A DNA stretch of 64,000 nt from G963664835 sp965220775 (GTDB lineage Bacteria > Chloroflexota > UBA6077 > FW602-bin22 > JBCLEL01): contig OZ244845.1 of the NCBI GenBank assembly GCA_965220775.1, positions 3,658,001 through 3,722,000 of the forward strand, read 5' to 3'. Of the stretch, positions 15,501 to 23,714 are shown piece by piece. How positions within the stretch are numbered: the first letter of the stretch is position 1; the number at the start of each line of letters is the position of its first letter. Made by a program: the position numbers and the translations under genes. The notes beneath the pieces were generated by a model. It searched no databases. It saw nothing but the letters and a program-made list of their open reading frames with translations, and was not told the DNA's origin.

Positions 15501-16316
15501 TCAGGAACCTATCGAGTAGACGACGCGCACCCTGACGCCGATCGTAAGCTCGCCTGGCTCGATCGGAGTTGCGAGCTTCATTGCGGCAGACTCAGCAAAC
15601 GCCATACCACTCATCGCGCGAGGCGATGGATAGCCACCACTGTCTTCAGTAACGCTGAGCACGCCGACGATTGTCACACCGGCCGCCTTGGCCAGCACGT
15701 CTGCGCGGGAGCGAGCATCGGCAACCGCTAACTCTGTGGCCTGGTCGCGAGAATCCGTTGGGTCGGCAATTGAGAACTGCACGCCGCCGGCAAGGTTGGC
15801 GCCGGCGTCGAATCCAGCGTCTAGGACTTCGCCAATCTGGTCCAGATCGCGAACGATCACGCTAACATTGTTGGTTGCAACGTAAGAATCGATAGTCTCG
15901 CCCTCCCTGTTAAATCTAGGGCGGAGACTCAAACCGTGGGTCGAAATGTCCTTGTCTTCGATGCCCAGCGCCTTGATCGCATCGATTACCTTGGCCATTA
16001 CCTCCGAGTTTTCGGCCTGAGCATCGCTAGCCGCACTGGACTGGGTTTGAACTCCTAGACTGAGGCTGGCCCGGTCCGGCTTCGCCTGGACCAATCCCAC
16101 GCCGGCGACGGCTATCGAGGGCTCTAACATCCCATCTGGGCCAAGAATAGCCTTGCCCATCTGTGCGCTCGTCTCGCCGAGTTGGTCGGCGCCGGGAGAG
16201 CCCTGATCTTCCGACTCTTCTACGCTACTGCGCAGGAACCAGCCGACACCGCCGGCAATCAGTACCAACCCAATAATTAACGCGGTTACTATGATCTGCC
16301 CTAAACCCCTAAACAT
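15501..16316 (-). CDS. SIMPL-domain (DUF541) membrane-anchored protein
   Basis: This 271-aa protein has one N-terminal membrane helix (residues 8-28, IIVTALIIGLVLIAGGVGWF) and an external SIMPL domain. The pattern is the family's: SIAVAGVGLVQAKPDRASLSLGV in pieces, IKALGIEDKDISTHGLSL-RP, and a C-terminal IGVRVRVVY strand. Family members are periplasmic or cell-surface proteins of poorly known role. The ATG at 16316 follows AAAGGA. It converges on the methyltransferase gene. The spacer to the next minus-strand gene is about 200 bp. Confidence 0.88.
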   Translation of the reverse strand: MFRGLGQIIVTALIIGLVLIAGGVGWFLRSSVEESEDQGSPGADQLGETSAQMGKAILGPDGMLEPSIAVAGVGLVQAKPDRASLSLGVQTQSSAASDAQAENSEVMAKVIDAIKALGIEDKDISTHGLSLRPRFNREGETIDSYVATNNVSVIVRDLDQIGEVLDAGFDAGANLAGGVQFSIADPTDSRDQATELAVADARSRADVLAKAAGVTIVGVLSVTEDSGGYPSPRAMSGMAFAESAAMKLATPIEPGELTIGVRVRVVYSIGS

Positions 16317-16521
16317 TTCTCAATCCTTTCACTCTGGGTTGTGCCAACCAATGTTGATTGGCTGAAATCGATGCCCTACAGCACTCCGCCATGTACTAAG
16401 GACGCGCCGAACTGAGATTTGGTTCCCCAGATGGCAGAAATCGTCCCGCCGTTCTAGGGGAAGAAGCCCGTTTCATCATGTCTTTACGCCCTCCTGCTCA
16501 GAATACTCTGCCGTATGTGCT

Positions 16522-17241
16522 TCAACGGGCTCCCAATCGGGCCGCAAGCAGCTCGATCGCTCGCGTCCAGGAGTCGCCCTCTCTGCCGACCTCCTCATCG
16601 ACGAAGCGGTGATCGTGTTTGCGTATATACTCCGACAACTCGCGCTCGATCCGGCGAAGAGGCTGTGCTTGAGCCTTACGCAAGCGATCAAAGTCACTGG
16701 AGTTATCAATCTGGTCGACAATTTGACTCAGATGTGGGAGGCAGAAGCCGGCGGAATCGCGTAGAAGCGGGCAGACTTCGTCAAGGCTTTCGAGGAGCGC
16801 CTCTATGTAGATTTGCTCGGCAATACCGCGAATCTCACAGGCGGAGCAGCCGCGCTCAGGTTGTAGCCGGCGAGCCAGGGGCGAGGACGGAGAGGACTTA
16901 CCAACGGTCTTCGACTCACCGGTTAGCATGCCCAGCAAGGATGGCCTGATTCTCCCAAATCGCGCTTCTTTCAAAGCGCGCTGATAGAAATGCACCAAAT
17001 CCAGATAGATCCATGCTATGCCAAGGGATTCAAAACTCTTCGCCATCTCCCACGAGTGATAGTTGCACATTCCGCGGGCCTGCCGGATCTGTTCGCGGGT
17101 CTCCACGTCGGTCACGGACTCGTAGAGAATCGCCTCGATGTAGCGCCCGGCGGCGCGGGTAGCCAAGAAGCATAACCCGCATCCAGCTTCGTCACGAAGG
17201 GCCTCAAGCAACTCGTGGCGCGCTCGCGGCTTGGAAATCAC
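16522..17241 (-). CDS. DUF6062-like protein with two CxxC...CxxH repeats
   Basis: This 239-aa soluble protein appears to be an internal duplication. The first half has CGLC near residue 21 and GMCNYH near 57. The second has CSAC near 131 and GFCLPH near 166, each followed by an amphipathic helix. Paired CxxC and CxxH suggest two metal sites. The layout resembles the DUF6062 family as I recall it, whose function is unknown. The GTG start at 17241 overlaps the dcd stop by four bases (GTGA), so the two are translationally coupled and may act in related processes. No catalytic motif was recognised. Confidence 0.65.
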   Translation of the reverse strand: MISKPRARHELLEALRDEAGCGLCFLATRAAGRYIEAILYESVTDVETREQIRQARGMCNYHSWEMAKSFESLGIAWIYLDLVHFYQRALKEARFGRIRPSLLGMLTGESKTVGKSSPSSPLARRLQPERGCSACEIRGIAEQIYIEALLESLDEVCPLLRDSAGFCLPHLSQIVDQIDNSSDFDRLRKAQAQPLRRIERELSEYIRKHDHRFVDEEVGREGDSWTRAIELLAARLGAR

Positions 17242-17918
17242 TGACGCCTGGCCTCCCGGTCGTCGTACATTCTGGGCAGCATCATCTGCGGCGTCCAGCT
17301 TCGTTTGAGGTCCTCGATCTGTTCAGAGTGTTGGTATTTACCGGTACGAATATAGTCCTGCTCGATATTCTCGATTGTCTCGGTCTCGAAGAATACGATC
17401 TGCGCTACTCGGCGCCCCACGACCAGGGGAATTGTGTAGTAGCGGGAGTTGTTCGTGACCTCCATCGTCCAGCGGTTTGTGTAGCCAATGTCTCCCCACC
17501 CGGCGTCCTTGCAGATCTCGATAAAGTTTCGTCCCATAGAAGAACGGGCCTTCATCATCGTGGTGATGCGACCGCCACGGCCGCCGATAAATTCATCAGA
17601 ATGACAAAGGAGCGTTTCGCCGGGGCTGATCCAGATTATGCTGTCGTCCGCATATATGCCGTGCAACTTTATCTCGTTGCGTTCCATATAGTCAGAAGCC
17701 GCGACCGCTTCGCTAGGTTCGGTGCCCCAGACCCGCTCTACCAGTTGCTTATCGTACAGATTGTACAGGCCGACACTCTCGGCTTGTTTCTCGCGGTAGT
17801 ACCAGGGGCCGAGCGTTACATCGTAGCTACAGGTTCCCAGATTGGCTTCTACGAATGGCTCGATTACGATATTGCCGGCATCGAAATGCCGGCGGATGGC
17901 TGTGTTGGACAGAAGCAA
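17238..17918 (-). CDS. dcd: dCTP deaminase
   Basis: This 226-aa member of the trimeric dUTPase/Dcd fold provides dUMP/dUTP from dCTP for thymidylate synthesis. The KARSSMGR motif near residues 125-132 and the WTMEVTNNS motif near 152 carry the conserved Ser/Arg and the catalytic Glu. LGTCSYDVTLG is the N-terminal substrate loop. The TTG at 17918 is preceded by GGGAGGGAAG and gives the expected MLLSN-type N-terminus. An insertion of about 30 residues after the first strand (YNLYDKQLVERVWG) is longer than in short Dcd proteins. Mono- versus bifunctional activity cannot be told from sequence here. Confidence 0.9.
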   Translation of the reverse strand: MLLSNTAIRRHFDAGNIVIEPFVEANLGTCSYDVTLGPWYYREKQAESVGLYNLYDKQLVERVWGTEPSEAVAASDYMERNEIKLHGIYADDSIIWISPGETLLCHSDEFIGGRGGRITTMMKARSSMGRNFIEICKDAGWGDIGYTNRWTMEVTNNSRYYTIPLVVGRRVAQIVFFETETIENIEQDYIRTGKYQHSEQIEDLKRSWTPQMMLPRMYDDREARRQ

Positions 17919-18053
17919 CTAATCTTCCCTCCCTTATCGATATTCTGATCGCACAAGGTGAGTCTGCGGTCGAACGTGAGAAACTCGCGGCCCCCGGAAG
18001 GGACTAATGCTACCACGATGCCAAGCTGACACACTCCGATCGACGAAACCCTG

Positions 18054-18062
18054 TGCTAGAAT
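18054..18062 (+). promoter_or_regulatory. Extended -10 promoter element of glyS
   Basis: TGC followed by TAGAAT at 18057-18062 forms an extended -10. No good -35 is seen at 16-18 bases. The TAGAAT box is the same as in the valS promoter. Confidence 0.4.
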
Positions 18063-18141
18063 CCGGCGGCGGCCTAGCCTCTCGGCGCAGTGCGTCAGGG
18101 GCTGTTTTTACTTCTAGCTACAAAGAATGAAAGGACGATCA

Positions 18142-19449
18142 ATGGTAGATCTCGACACGCTCAGTTCACTCTGTAAGCGGCGTGGATTCATGTTCCCGGG
18201 CAGCGAGATCTATGGTGGAATCGGCGGATTCTGGGACTATGGTCCCCTGGGAGTGGAGCTGAAACGCAATGTGAAGGACGAGTGGTGGCGTTCAATGGTC
18301 CAACAGCGCGAAGAAATTGTCGGCATGGACAGCGCCATCGTGATGAACCCACGCGTCTGGGAAGCATCCGGCCATCTGAAGAACTTTATCGAGCCCCTGG
18401 TTGATTGCAAGGACTGCAAGATGCGCTGGCGCGAAGACCAACTCGAGACCGAGAGCTGCCCGAATTGCGGCGGACAGCTTACCGAGGCTCGCTGGTTCAA
18501 TACGATGTTCAAGACCTATGTGGGACCGGTCGAGGACGAGTCATCTGTTGCCTATCTGAGGCCCGAGACAGCCCAAGGCATATTCGTCAACTTTCGCAAC
18601 GTTCTCACGACGTCGCGCAAGAAGCTGCCCTTCGGCATCGCTCAAGTTGGCAAGGCTTTCCGAAACGAGATTACTCCAGGCCGATACTTTTTCCGCTCAC
18701 GGGAGTTCGAGCAGATGGAACTGGAATACTTCGTGAGACCGGAAGAAGGGGAAGCTTGTTACCGGGACTGGATCTCCCAACGTCATCAATGGTATCTCGA
18801 CTTGGGCATCCGAGCCGAGAACCTGCGTCTGTTCGAGCATCCGCAGGAGTCACTGGCCCATTACTCCAAGGGGACTACCGACGTCGAATACAAGGGTCCC
18901 TTTGGATGGGGCGAACTCGAAGGTATCGCTTATCGAGGGGACTTCGACCTGAGGGTACACGGTGAACACAGCGGCGAAGAAATGACCTATTTTGACGAAC
19001 CGACGAAGACGCACTTCTTGCCCCACATTGTGGAGCCATCGGCCGGCGTAGATCGGTCCGTGCTCTGCTTCCTACTAGACTCATACCATGAGGAGCCGGA
19101 CAAAGGCGGGACCAGAGTAATGCTAAAGCTGGACCGCCGGCTGGCGCCGATCAAGGTGGGGATCCTACCGCTCTCGCGAAAGGCGCCACTGGTGGAGCTC
19201 GCTCACAAGATCGCGGCCGACCTGCGCCAGCACTTCATGACAAGCTACGACGACGCCCAAAGCATCGGCCGGCGGTATCGCCGGCAGGATGAGACCGGGA
19301 CACCCTACTGCGTGACTATCGACTTCCAGTCGCTGGAAGACCACGCGGTAACCGTCCGGGACCGGGACAGCATGAGTCAGATCCGAGTCTCGACCGAGCA
19401 ACTCGCCGCCACGTTGCAGGCCAAACTGACTGACCATAATTCGACGTGA
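18142..19449 (+). CDS. glyS: Glycyl-tRNA synthetase (class II, homodimeric type)
   Basis: This 435-aa alpha2-type synthetase charges tRNA-Gly. Motif 1 lies in the GSEIYGGIGGFWDYGPLG region, motif 2 in FGIAQVGKAFRNEITPGRY, and motif 3 in VEPSAGVDRSVLCFL. The zinc-like cluster CKDCKMRW...CPNCGG is near residues 90-115. The C-terminal anticodon domain begins near KVGILPLS. The ATG at 18142 has AAAGGA eight bases upstream, whereas the ATG at 18127 has none. It is divergent from dcd. No T-box leader was found. Confidence 0.97.
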   Translation: MVDLDTLSSLCKRRGFMFPGSEIYGGIGGFWDYGPLGVELKRNVKDEWWRSMVQQREEIVGMDSAIVMNPRVWEASGHLKNFIEPLVDCKDCKMRWREDQLETESCPNCGGQLTEARWFNTMFKTYVGPVEDESSVAYLRPETAQGIFVNFRNVLTTSRKKLPFGIAQVGKAFRNEITPGRYFFRSREFEQMELEYFVRPEEGEACYRDWISQRHQWYLDLGIRAENLRLFEHPQESLAHYSKGTTDVEYKGPFGWGELEGIAYRGDFDLRVHGEHSGEEMTYFDEPTKTHFLPHIVEPSAGVDRSVLCFLLDSYHEEPDKGGTRVMLKLDRRLAPIKVGILPLSRKAPLVELAHKIAADLRQHFMTSYDDAQSIGRRYRRQDETGTPYCVTIDFQSLEDHAVTVRDRDSMSQIRVSTEQLAATLQAKLTDHNST

Positions 19450-19873
19450 GCGGCGAGCCTCCTCGTCCGTACTCCGAGTCAGGTTTAATGCCGGACTGGG
19501 CATAGAAGACTCGAAGGCATCGCGCAGTAGAACCCCAAGCAATCTTCAGTCATTGACCTAACCGCTTCGCCCGCGTCACAGATTTGACGAACTGAAATCA
19601 GAAGTTGGTGGATGCGGCATTTGGTCGACCTCAACGTTGAGATCATTCCTGTGTCCTGTAAACTATTAGCGAAACTCAACAATGGTAAGTTGAAGACGCT
19701 AGGGCCATGAATGCGCACCGAACTGTGGGGCCGGCCTATTCAGTCTTCCGTGGGCGGCCGGCCGCCTTCGTTAGAAGCGAAATCTCCATTGACAAGACCA
19801 CTAGGTAGTATGAGCTTCGGCTTCCCAATTCGCCGCTGCCGGCAGCACAACTTTTGAATAGGAGCCAGCGACC
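19450..19873. other. Intergenic region between glyS and ppdK
   Basis: No gene is seen in this 424-bp stretch. It holds a predicted promoter at 19637-19664 and a G/C-rich inverted pair (GGGGCCGGCC near 19728 with GGCCGGCC near 19755), which could form a leader hairpin for ppdK. Confidence 0.5.
19637..19664 (+). promoter_or_regulatory. Predicted promoter of ppdK
   Basis: TTGAGA (19637-19642) and TAAACT (19659-19664) lie 16 bases apart with TG just before the -10. A start near 19671 gives a leader of about 200 bases. Confidence 0.4.
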
Positions 19874-22528
19874 GTGAACAAGAAATGGGTCTATTTGTTC
19901 TCCGAAGGCGACGCCACGATGCGCGATCTGCTCGGCGGCAAAGGAGTAGGCGCCGCCGAGATGACGAGCACCGGCCTGCCGGTACCCCCCGGATTCACCA
20001 TTACGACCGAAGCCTGCAATGCGTACTACGATGGAGAAGGCGGCTTCCCGCCCGGCCTATGGGACCAGGTGCTGGCGGCACTGGCTCAGATCGAGAAGCA
20101 GACCGGCAAGAGACTCGGCGACCCAGATGATCCGCTTCTAGTTTCGGTTCGCTCCGGCGCCAAGTTCTCGATGCCTGGGATGATGGACACTGTCTTGAAC
20201 CTAGGACTAAACAGGCAGAGTCTTGAAGGCCTGTCGCAGAGTACCAACAACGAACGCTTCGCCAATGACGCACATCGCCGTTTCATCCAAATGTTCGGCA
20301 AGATCGTGCTGGATATCGACGGACAGGAATTCGAGCACCTCCTTGAAGAGATGAAGAGCGAGGTCGGCGCGACCCAAGACACCGACCTCACGACGGCGCA
20401 TCTCACGACGTTGGTCGGGCGATTCAAAGGGCTTGTACAAGTCGAGACCGGCTCGGATTTTCCCAATGATCCTCTCGAACAGCTACGAATGTCGATCGAA
20501 GCGGTTTTTAGATCTTGGAACAATCGTCGGGCGATCAACTACCGAAACTTCCACAAGATTCCCCACGATTTGGGCACCGCAGTCAATGTTCAGACGATGG
20601 TGTACGGCAACATGGGAGACCATTCCGGCACCGGAGTCGCTTTCACCCGGAATCCGAGCAACGGCGAAAAGAAGCTCTTTGGTGAGTACCTGTTGAACGC
20701 CCAGGGTGAGGACGTAGTTGCTGGAATTCGCACGCCGCAACCGATCGATGTCATGTCCCAAGACCTGCCGGTGGTCTACGAGCAGTTCCTAGAGATTGCC
20801 CAGAGGCTGGAAAAGCACTACCGGGAGATGCAGGACCTGGAATTCACGGTTGAAAACGGCCGACTATATATGTTGCAGACCCGCACCGGCAAGCGCTCCG
20901 CGCCGGCGGCCGTCCAGATAGCGGTCGATATGGTCGCAGAGGGTTTGATTAGCAAGGAGGAAGCGGTAAGCCGAGTAGAGCCGGACCAAGTCGAACAGCT
21001 CTTGCACCGGCGAATAGACCCTTCAGCCGATGTCGATGTAATAGCGACCGGCCTCAACGCATCGCCGGGAGCCGCCACCGGCAAGGCAATCTTCGATGCG
21101 GATACTGCTAGTCAACTGGGATCAGATGGCGAGATGGTGATCCTAGTGAGGCCGGAGACAAATCCAGATGACGTGCACGGCATGATCGCCGCCCAAGGAA
21201 TTCTGACCGCCAGAGGAGGCGCCACGAGCCACGCCGCTGTAGTCGCTCGTAGCATCGGAAGGCCCTGTGTAGCCGGTTGTGAGGCCATAAGGGTCGATGC
21301 AGAGGCCCGACAGTTTTCTGCAGATGGCAGACTGATCAAAGAAGGCGACCTAATTTCGATCAATGGCTCGACCGGCGAGGTAATAGTTGGCGAGGTGCCG
21401 CTCATCGACCCGGAGATAACGCCGGAGCTAAGCAAGCTACTAGGCTGGGCAGACGAGATCCGCAGGCTGCAAGTCTGGGCAAATGCCGACTATCCTCGCG
21501 ACGCCAAGTTAGCTCGCGAGTACGGTGCGGAAGGCATCGGCCTCTGCCGGACGGAGCACATGTTCTTCGAGACCGACCGCCTGCCGATAGTGCGGAAGAT
21601 GATTCTTGCAGAGGAGGACTCCGAGAGAGAAGCGGCATTGGCTAGATTACTCGAATTTCAAAGGGACGACTTCCGGGGAATTTTTCAGGAAATGGACGGA
21701 CTCCCGGTGGTTATCAGGCTTCTCGACCCGCCCCTACACGAGTTCCTTCCCGCTTACGAGGATCTCTTGGTAGAAGTAATCGAGCTTCGCCACAGGGGAG
21801 ATGATTCGGGAGAGTTGGAGGAAAAGGAGTCCTTGTTGCAGCGGGTCGACAGTATGCGTGAGACGAACCCGATGCTAGGACTTCGTGGTTGCCGCTTAGG
21901 CCTGTTGGTGCCCGGCGTGAACGCGATGCAAGTCAAAGCGATACTGCTGGCAGCGGCGGATGTCGAGCGCGAGGGGAAAAGCGTAATGCCGGAGATCATG
22001 ATCCCATTAGTGGGGCATGTGAACGAGCTTAAGGCCGTCCGCCAAGAGTTGGAGAAGGTCGCCGCGCAGGTCGAGCGGGATACCGGGCATAGCTTGCCCT
22101 ATAAGTTCGGAACAATGATCGAAGTACCTAGAGCCGCCTTGACCGCTGAAGAGATCGCCGAACACGCTGAATTCTTCAGCTTCGGAACGAACGATCTGAC
22201 CCAAACCACGTTCGCGATTAGTCGCGATGATGCCGAGGGCAAATTTCTGCTGCAGTACGTGGAGAAGAATATCTTGCCGACAAATCCGTTCCAGGTACTC
22301 GACCAGACTGGAGTCGGACGTCTGATGCAAATCGCGGTCGAACATGGTCGCCGGACGAGACCGGACATCGAGCTAGGTATATGCGGCGAGCATGGTGGAG
22401 AACCGAGTTCGATAGCGTTCTGCCACAATCTCGGATTAGACTACGTCAGTTGCTCGCCATTCCGGGCACCAGTGGCACGATTAGCGGCCGCCCAGGCCGC
22501 ACTAACCAGCCAGGAAAGGGATTTCTAG
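19874..22528 (+). CDS. ppdK: Pyruvate, phosphate dikinase
   Basis: This 884-aa enzyme interconverts pyruvate, ATP and phosphate with phosphoenolpyruvate, AMP and diphosphate. The N-terminal ATP-grasp domain shows GGKGVGAAEM, SVRSGAKFSMPGMMDTVLN and the TGVAFTRNPSNGE loop. The swivelling phosphohistidine domain has GGATSHAAVVARS, with the His near residue 453. The C-terminal PEP/pyruvate barrel has GLCRTEHMFF and the catalytic Cys in GICGEHGGEP near 837. The GTG at 19874 has AGGAG ten bases upstream. The next gene starts within a few bases, so the two are co-transcribed. Confidence 0.98.
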   Translation: MNKKWVYLFSEGDATMRDLLGGKGVGAAEMTSTGLPVPPGFTITTEACNAYYDGEGGFPPGLWDQVLAALAQIEKQTGKRLGDPDDPLLVSVRSGAKFSMPGMMDTVLNLGLNRQSLEGLSQSTNNERFANDAHRRFIQMFGKIVLDIDGQEFEHLLEEMKSEVGATQDTDLTTAHLTTLVGRFKGLVQVETGSDFPNDPLEQLRMSIEAVFRSWNNRRAINYRNFHKIPHDLGTAVNVQTMVYGNMGDHSGTGVAFTRNPSNGEKKLFGEYLLNAQGEDVVAGIRTPQPIDVMSQDLPVVYEQFLEIAQRLEKHYREMQDLEFTVENGRLYMLQTRTGKRSAPAAVQIAVDMVAEGLISKEEAVSRVEPDQVEQLLHRRIDPSADVDVIATGLNASPGAATGKAIFDADTASQLGSDGEMVILVRPETNPDDVHGMIAAQGILTARGGATSHAAVVARSIGRPCVAGCEAIRVDAEARQFSADGRLIKEGDLISINGSTGEVIVGEVPLIDPEITPELSKLLGWADEIRRLQVWANADYPRDAKLAREYGAEGIGLCRTEHMFFETDRLPIVRKMILAEEDSEREAALARLLEFQRDDFRGIFQEMDGLPVVIRLLDPPLHEFLPAYEDLLVEVIELRHRGDDSGELEEKESLLQRVDSMRETNPMLGLRGCRLGLLVPGVNAMQVKAILLAAADVEREGKSVMPEIMIPLVGHVNELKAVRQELEKVAAQVERDTGHSLPYKFGTMIEVPRAALTAEEIAEHAEFFSFGTNDLTQTTFAISRDDAEGKFLLQYVEKNILPTNPFQVLDQTGVGRLMQIAVEHGRRTRPDIELGICGEHGGEPSSIAFCHNLGLDYVSCSPFRAPVARLAAAQAALTSQERDF

Positions 22529-22529
22529 G

Positions 22530-23495
22530 CTGAACCAGTCGACTGCCGAACGCCTGACCACCTGGGGTGGATGGCTGGCTATAGGTGGCCTTGCTTTGGT
22601 CGCCGCAGCAGCCATTGGCGCAGTTGCAACTCTAGGTCCAGAGGTTCTGGGCGGCTCTGAGCTGCGCGGACGCGATCTGATGAGGGTCGCAGGCATAGGA
22701 CTAACCGGCGTTGCCGGAGTGGTCTTGGGCACCGTGGGAGTAGCGGCCTACGTCATGGCGCCGGCGCGGGCAGGACTCGCCGAGCGCAACTACGCCAGCC
22801 TTCGCACGGCCATCGCGATGTTGGTTCTGGCCGCCGCACTGTCCAACTTGGTCCAAGTGCCCATACTGCTCTCCGACGCCAGTCTATCCAGCAGCTCGCC
22901 AACGGATCCACTAAGCCTACCACCGGCCATCCTGTTCGTCGCAATCGCCTCGCTCCAGATATTTCTGGTCGCTATCGTTCATGTGCGGATCATCGTTCCA
23001 GGAGTAATGACTTGGACTGACATCGGGTTAGTCGGCCGCGATTTCTTCCGGAACCTTTCGATCGGCCTCGGCGCATGGATACTCATGCTAATCGCATCGT
23101 TCGCCCTGAGCGCGGCGTTGCGCGAAGTCGGGATCGAGCAAGACCAGGCAGAACTCTTCTCCGCAGTGAAAGACGCTCCGTTATCCCAATTCCTGCTGGT
23201 GCTCTTAGCCGGTGCGATCCTGGCGCCAATCGGGGAAGAGATATTCTTCAGGGGATTTCTGTTCACCTCTTTGTTGAAGGAACGCGGACCAGTTGTCGCC
23301 TACGCAGCGTCATCGCTTCTGTTCGCGGTGGTCCATCTGAATCTGCCGGCCTTACTGCCAATCCTTGTGCTAGGAGTCGGCCTTGCGATTGCCCGGCACG
23401 TGAGCAGGAGCTTGCTTGCGCCGATCGTGGCCCACAGCCTAAACAATATGTTCGCTCTGTCGTTCCTTTATTTTGTCGATTTTCCGGCGTCGTGA
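22530..23495 (+). CDS. CPBP-family intramembrane metalloprotease
   Basis: This protein of about 321 aa has seven or eight hydrophobic segments. The CPBP (CAAX protease/bacteriocin-processing) motifs are the glutamate pair in PIGEEIFFRGF, the histidine in AVVHLNLPALL and HSLNN near the C-terminus. The conventional start is a TTG at 22596, which cuts into the first membrane helix. Extending upstream restores a charged N-terminus and a full helix. The only plausible initiator there is a CTG at 22530, nine bases after GGAAAGGG and one base after the ppdK stop. The CTG start is inference. Substrate unknown; it lies between ppdK and dnaG-rpoD. Confidence 0.85.
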   Translation: MNQSTAERLTTWGGWLAIGGLALVAAAAIGAVATLGPEVLGGSELRGRDLMRVAGIGLTGVAGVVLGTVGVAAYVMAPARAGLAERNYASLRTAIAMLVLAAALSNLVQVPILLSDASLSSSSPTDPLSLPPAILFVAIASLQIFLVAIVHVRIIVPGVMTWTDIGLVGRDFFRNLSIGLGAWILMLIASFALSAALREVGIEQDQAELFSAVKDAPLSQFLLVLLAGAILAPIGEEIFFRGFLFTSLLKERGPVVAYAASSLLFAVVHLNLPALLPILVLGVGLAIARHVSRSLLAPIVAHSLNNMFALSFLYFVDFPAS

Positions 23496-23714
23496 TGAGC
23501 CCTCCACGCTGCAATAGAGGACCGCTTATTGCTATGATTCATCGCAACAGCGAAGACGAGCAAGCCATCTCTATGACTGGCGGATGATGTCCGTAGCATC
23601 TACTTGCCGAGCCGCGCGGCAGATGCGTTCCTCGAGTCTTACCCGGATCCAGACGATAATTGTGTCATATACACAGAAGTTTCAAGAGCCCGACGGGCGA
23701 GCACGTGCACTCAA

